From the NCBI GenBank assembly GCA_028708105.1, contig JAQVZR010000096.1, positions 1-6,798 of the forward strand: a stretch of 6,798 bases of DNA, in the 5' to 3' direction. The notes beneath the pieces were generated by a model, which worked only from the letters and a program-made list of their open reading frames with translations, ran no database searches and was not told the DNA's origin. Positions 5,801 to 6,798 of this stretch are shown here, one piece after another (the first letter of the stretch is position 1; each line of letters opens with the position of its first letter). Both the position numbers and the translations under genes were made by a program. The DNA comes from Desulfoplanes sp. Lineage in GTDB: Bacteria; Desulfobacterota; Desulfovibrionia; Desulfovibrionales; Desulfomicrobiaceae.

Positions 5801-6798
5801 ATGCCGATTTTTCTTTACAAGGCCCGAAATCGCAGTGGGAGAAAATCTAAAGGAGATTTGGATGTTTCTTCGTTGGACGTGGCCCGGACGACGCTCCAGA
5901 GGAAAGGATTCACGGATATCCGGGTCAAGCCCAAGCCCAAGGATATCCTGGAAGGGACGTTCCTGGAAGAGAGTATCAAGCCGCGTGATATGGTTGTTTT
6001 CAGCCGACAATTTGCAACCATGATCAATTCCGGAGTCCCTATTCTTCAGTCGCTACAGGTTATGTGTGAGCAGACGGAAAATGGAAAATTACGGCGGGCA
6101 CTTTATTCTATCCGTAATTCTATTGAAGGTGGAAGCTCTCTGTTTGATGCCTTGCGGAGGTTTCCCGATATTTTTGATACCTTGTATGCCAATATGGTCA
6201 ATGCCGGTGAAATCGGGGGCATCATGGATATCGTTTTGTTGCGTCTCTCGGAATATATTGAGAAGGCCGCTAAACTCAAGGCCAAAGTCAAAAGTGCCAT
6301 GATTTATCCCGGCGTGGTCGTTTCCGTCGCCATCGCGGTTGTGGCCATTATTTTAATTTTTGTTATTCCGACGTTTGAGACCATGTTCAAGGATTTTGGT
6401 GGAGCGCTTCCTGTACCGACTCAGATCGTCATTGACATGAGCCGGTTTGTAACGTCTCATTTTTTTCTGTTACTGTCAGGTATCATAGGCTGTATTGTCG
6501 CCTTCAAGATGTTCTACCGCTGGGAACAGGGCAAAATTATTGTGGATCGGTGGATTCTTTTTGTGCCCGTTTTGGGCCCCCTGCTGCGTAAGGTGGCCGT
6601 GGCCCGGTTCAGCAGGACTATGAGCACCATGATTTCCAGCGGCGTACCAATACTCACAGCCCTTGATATCGTGGCCAAAACCTCGGGGAACAAGACCGTG
6701 GAGCTGGGGGTACTTGAGGCTGCCAAAAGTATTGCTGAAGGTCAGAACCTTTCAGATCCCTTGGATGCTACGGGGGTGTTTCCCCCTATGGTAATTCA
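5801..6798 (+). CDS. pilC: Type IV pilus inner-membrane platform protein PilC (partial at the right edge)
   Basis: The frame stays open from the ATG at 5801 to the window edge, giving 332 residues of a protein usually near 400. PilC sits in the inner membrane, where PilB acts on it to add pilins to the growing fibre. The N-terminus (MPIFLYKARNRSG) and the region to about residue 60 match the family's small N-terminal segment. The first T2SSF domain covers about 65-188, with FSRQFATMINSGVPILQSL (67-85) and NAGEIGGIMD (134-143), and ends in a membrane helix (about 171-190). A second hydrophobic segment follows at about 219-236. The second T2SSF domain then begins with a near repeat of the first, ARFSRTMSTMISSGVPILTAL (268-288), reflecting the internal duplication of the family. 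The last membrane helix is beyond the edge. It follows pilB on the same strand with no clear terminator between, so the two are probably one operon. Confidence 0.92.
   Translation, partial: MPIFLYKARNRSGRKSKGDLDVSSLDVARTTLQRKGFTDIRVKPKPKDILEGTFLEESIKPRDMVVFSRQFATMINSGVPILQSLQVMCEQTENGKLRRALYSIRNSIEGGSSLFDALRRFPDIFDTLYANMVNAGEIGGIMDIVLLRLSEYIEKAAKLKAKVKSAMIYPGVVVSVAIAVVAIILIFVIPTFETMFKDFGGALPVPTQIVIDMSRFVTSHFFLLLSGIIGCIVAFKMFYRWEQGKIIVDRWILFVPVLGPLLRKVAVARFSRTMSTMISSGVPILTALDIVAKTSGNKTVELGVLEAAKSIAEGQNLSDPLDATGVFPPMVI

Noticed and set aside
5736..6023. A 95-codon open frame across the start of pilC
   Set aside because: It overlaps the clear PilC frame, its translation is low-complexity and tryptophan- and serine-rich, and it matches no family.

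Overview
The window is ordinary bacterial chromosome. It carries seven protein-coding genes, two of them cut by the window edges, plus one possible leader ORF. I see no mobile element, CRISPR array, tRNA or rRNA gene. The MreB tail, the PilB and PilC types and the Shine-Dalgarno sites point to a Gram-negative bacterium with type IV pili. The overall flavour suits a sulfate-reducing deltaproteobacterium (Desulfobacterota, Desulfovibrionales-like) of moderate GC content. That placement is an impression from remembered family members, not a search result.

Layout, left to right. Positions 1-95 hold the last 30 codons of mreB (+). A Nudix-fold protein (-, about 712 to 176) converges on it; its catalytic box has lost key glutamates. 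Diverging from the Nudix gene is rimI (+, 753-1226), the acetyltransferase for ribosomal protein S18 or a close relative. A strong hairpin overlapping the rimI stop codon (1220-1259) looks like its terminator. After an AT-rich gap comes a YheS-like ABC-F ATPase (+, 1305-3266), then a MutT-type Nudix hydrolase with an almost intact catalytic box (+, 3341-3745). A 257-base gap follows, holding a 26-codon ORF with a good ribosome binding site (3910-3990). The type IV pilus genes pilB (+, 4003-5709) and pilC (+, 5801 to the right edge) close the window.

Functionally there are three groups. mreB is the cell-shape cytoskeleton. rimI, the ABC-F protein and MutT are housekeeping genes tied to the ribosome and nucleotide-pool quality. 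pilB and pilC are the assembly ATPase and the inner-membrane platform of the type IV pilus, and probably start a pil operon that continues to the right. I found no clearly undescribed system. The points most worth a second look are the degenerate Nudix protein, the short ORF in front of pilB, and the hairpin embedded in the rimI stop codon.
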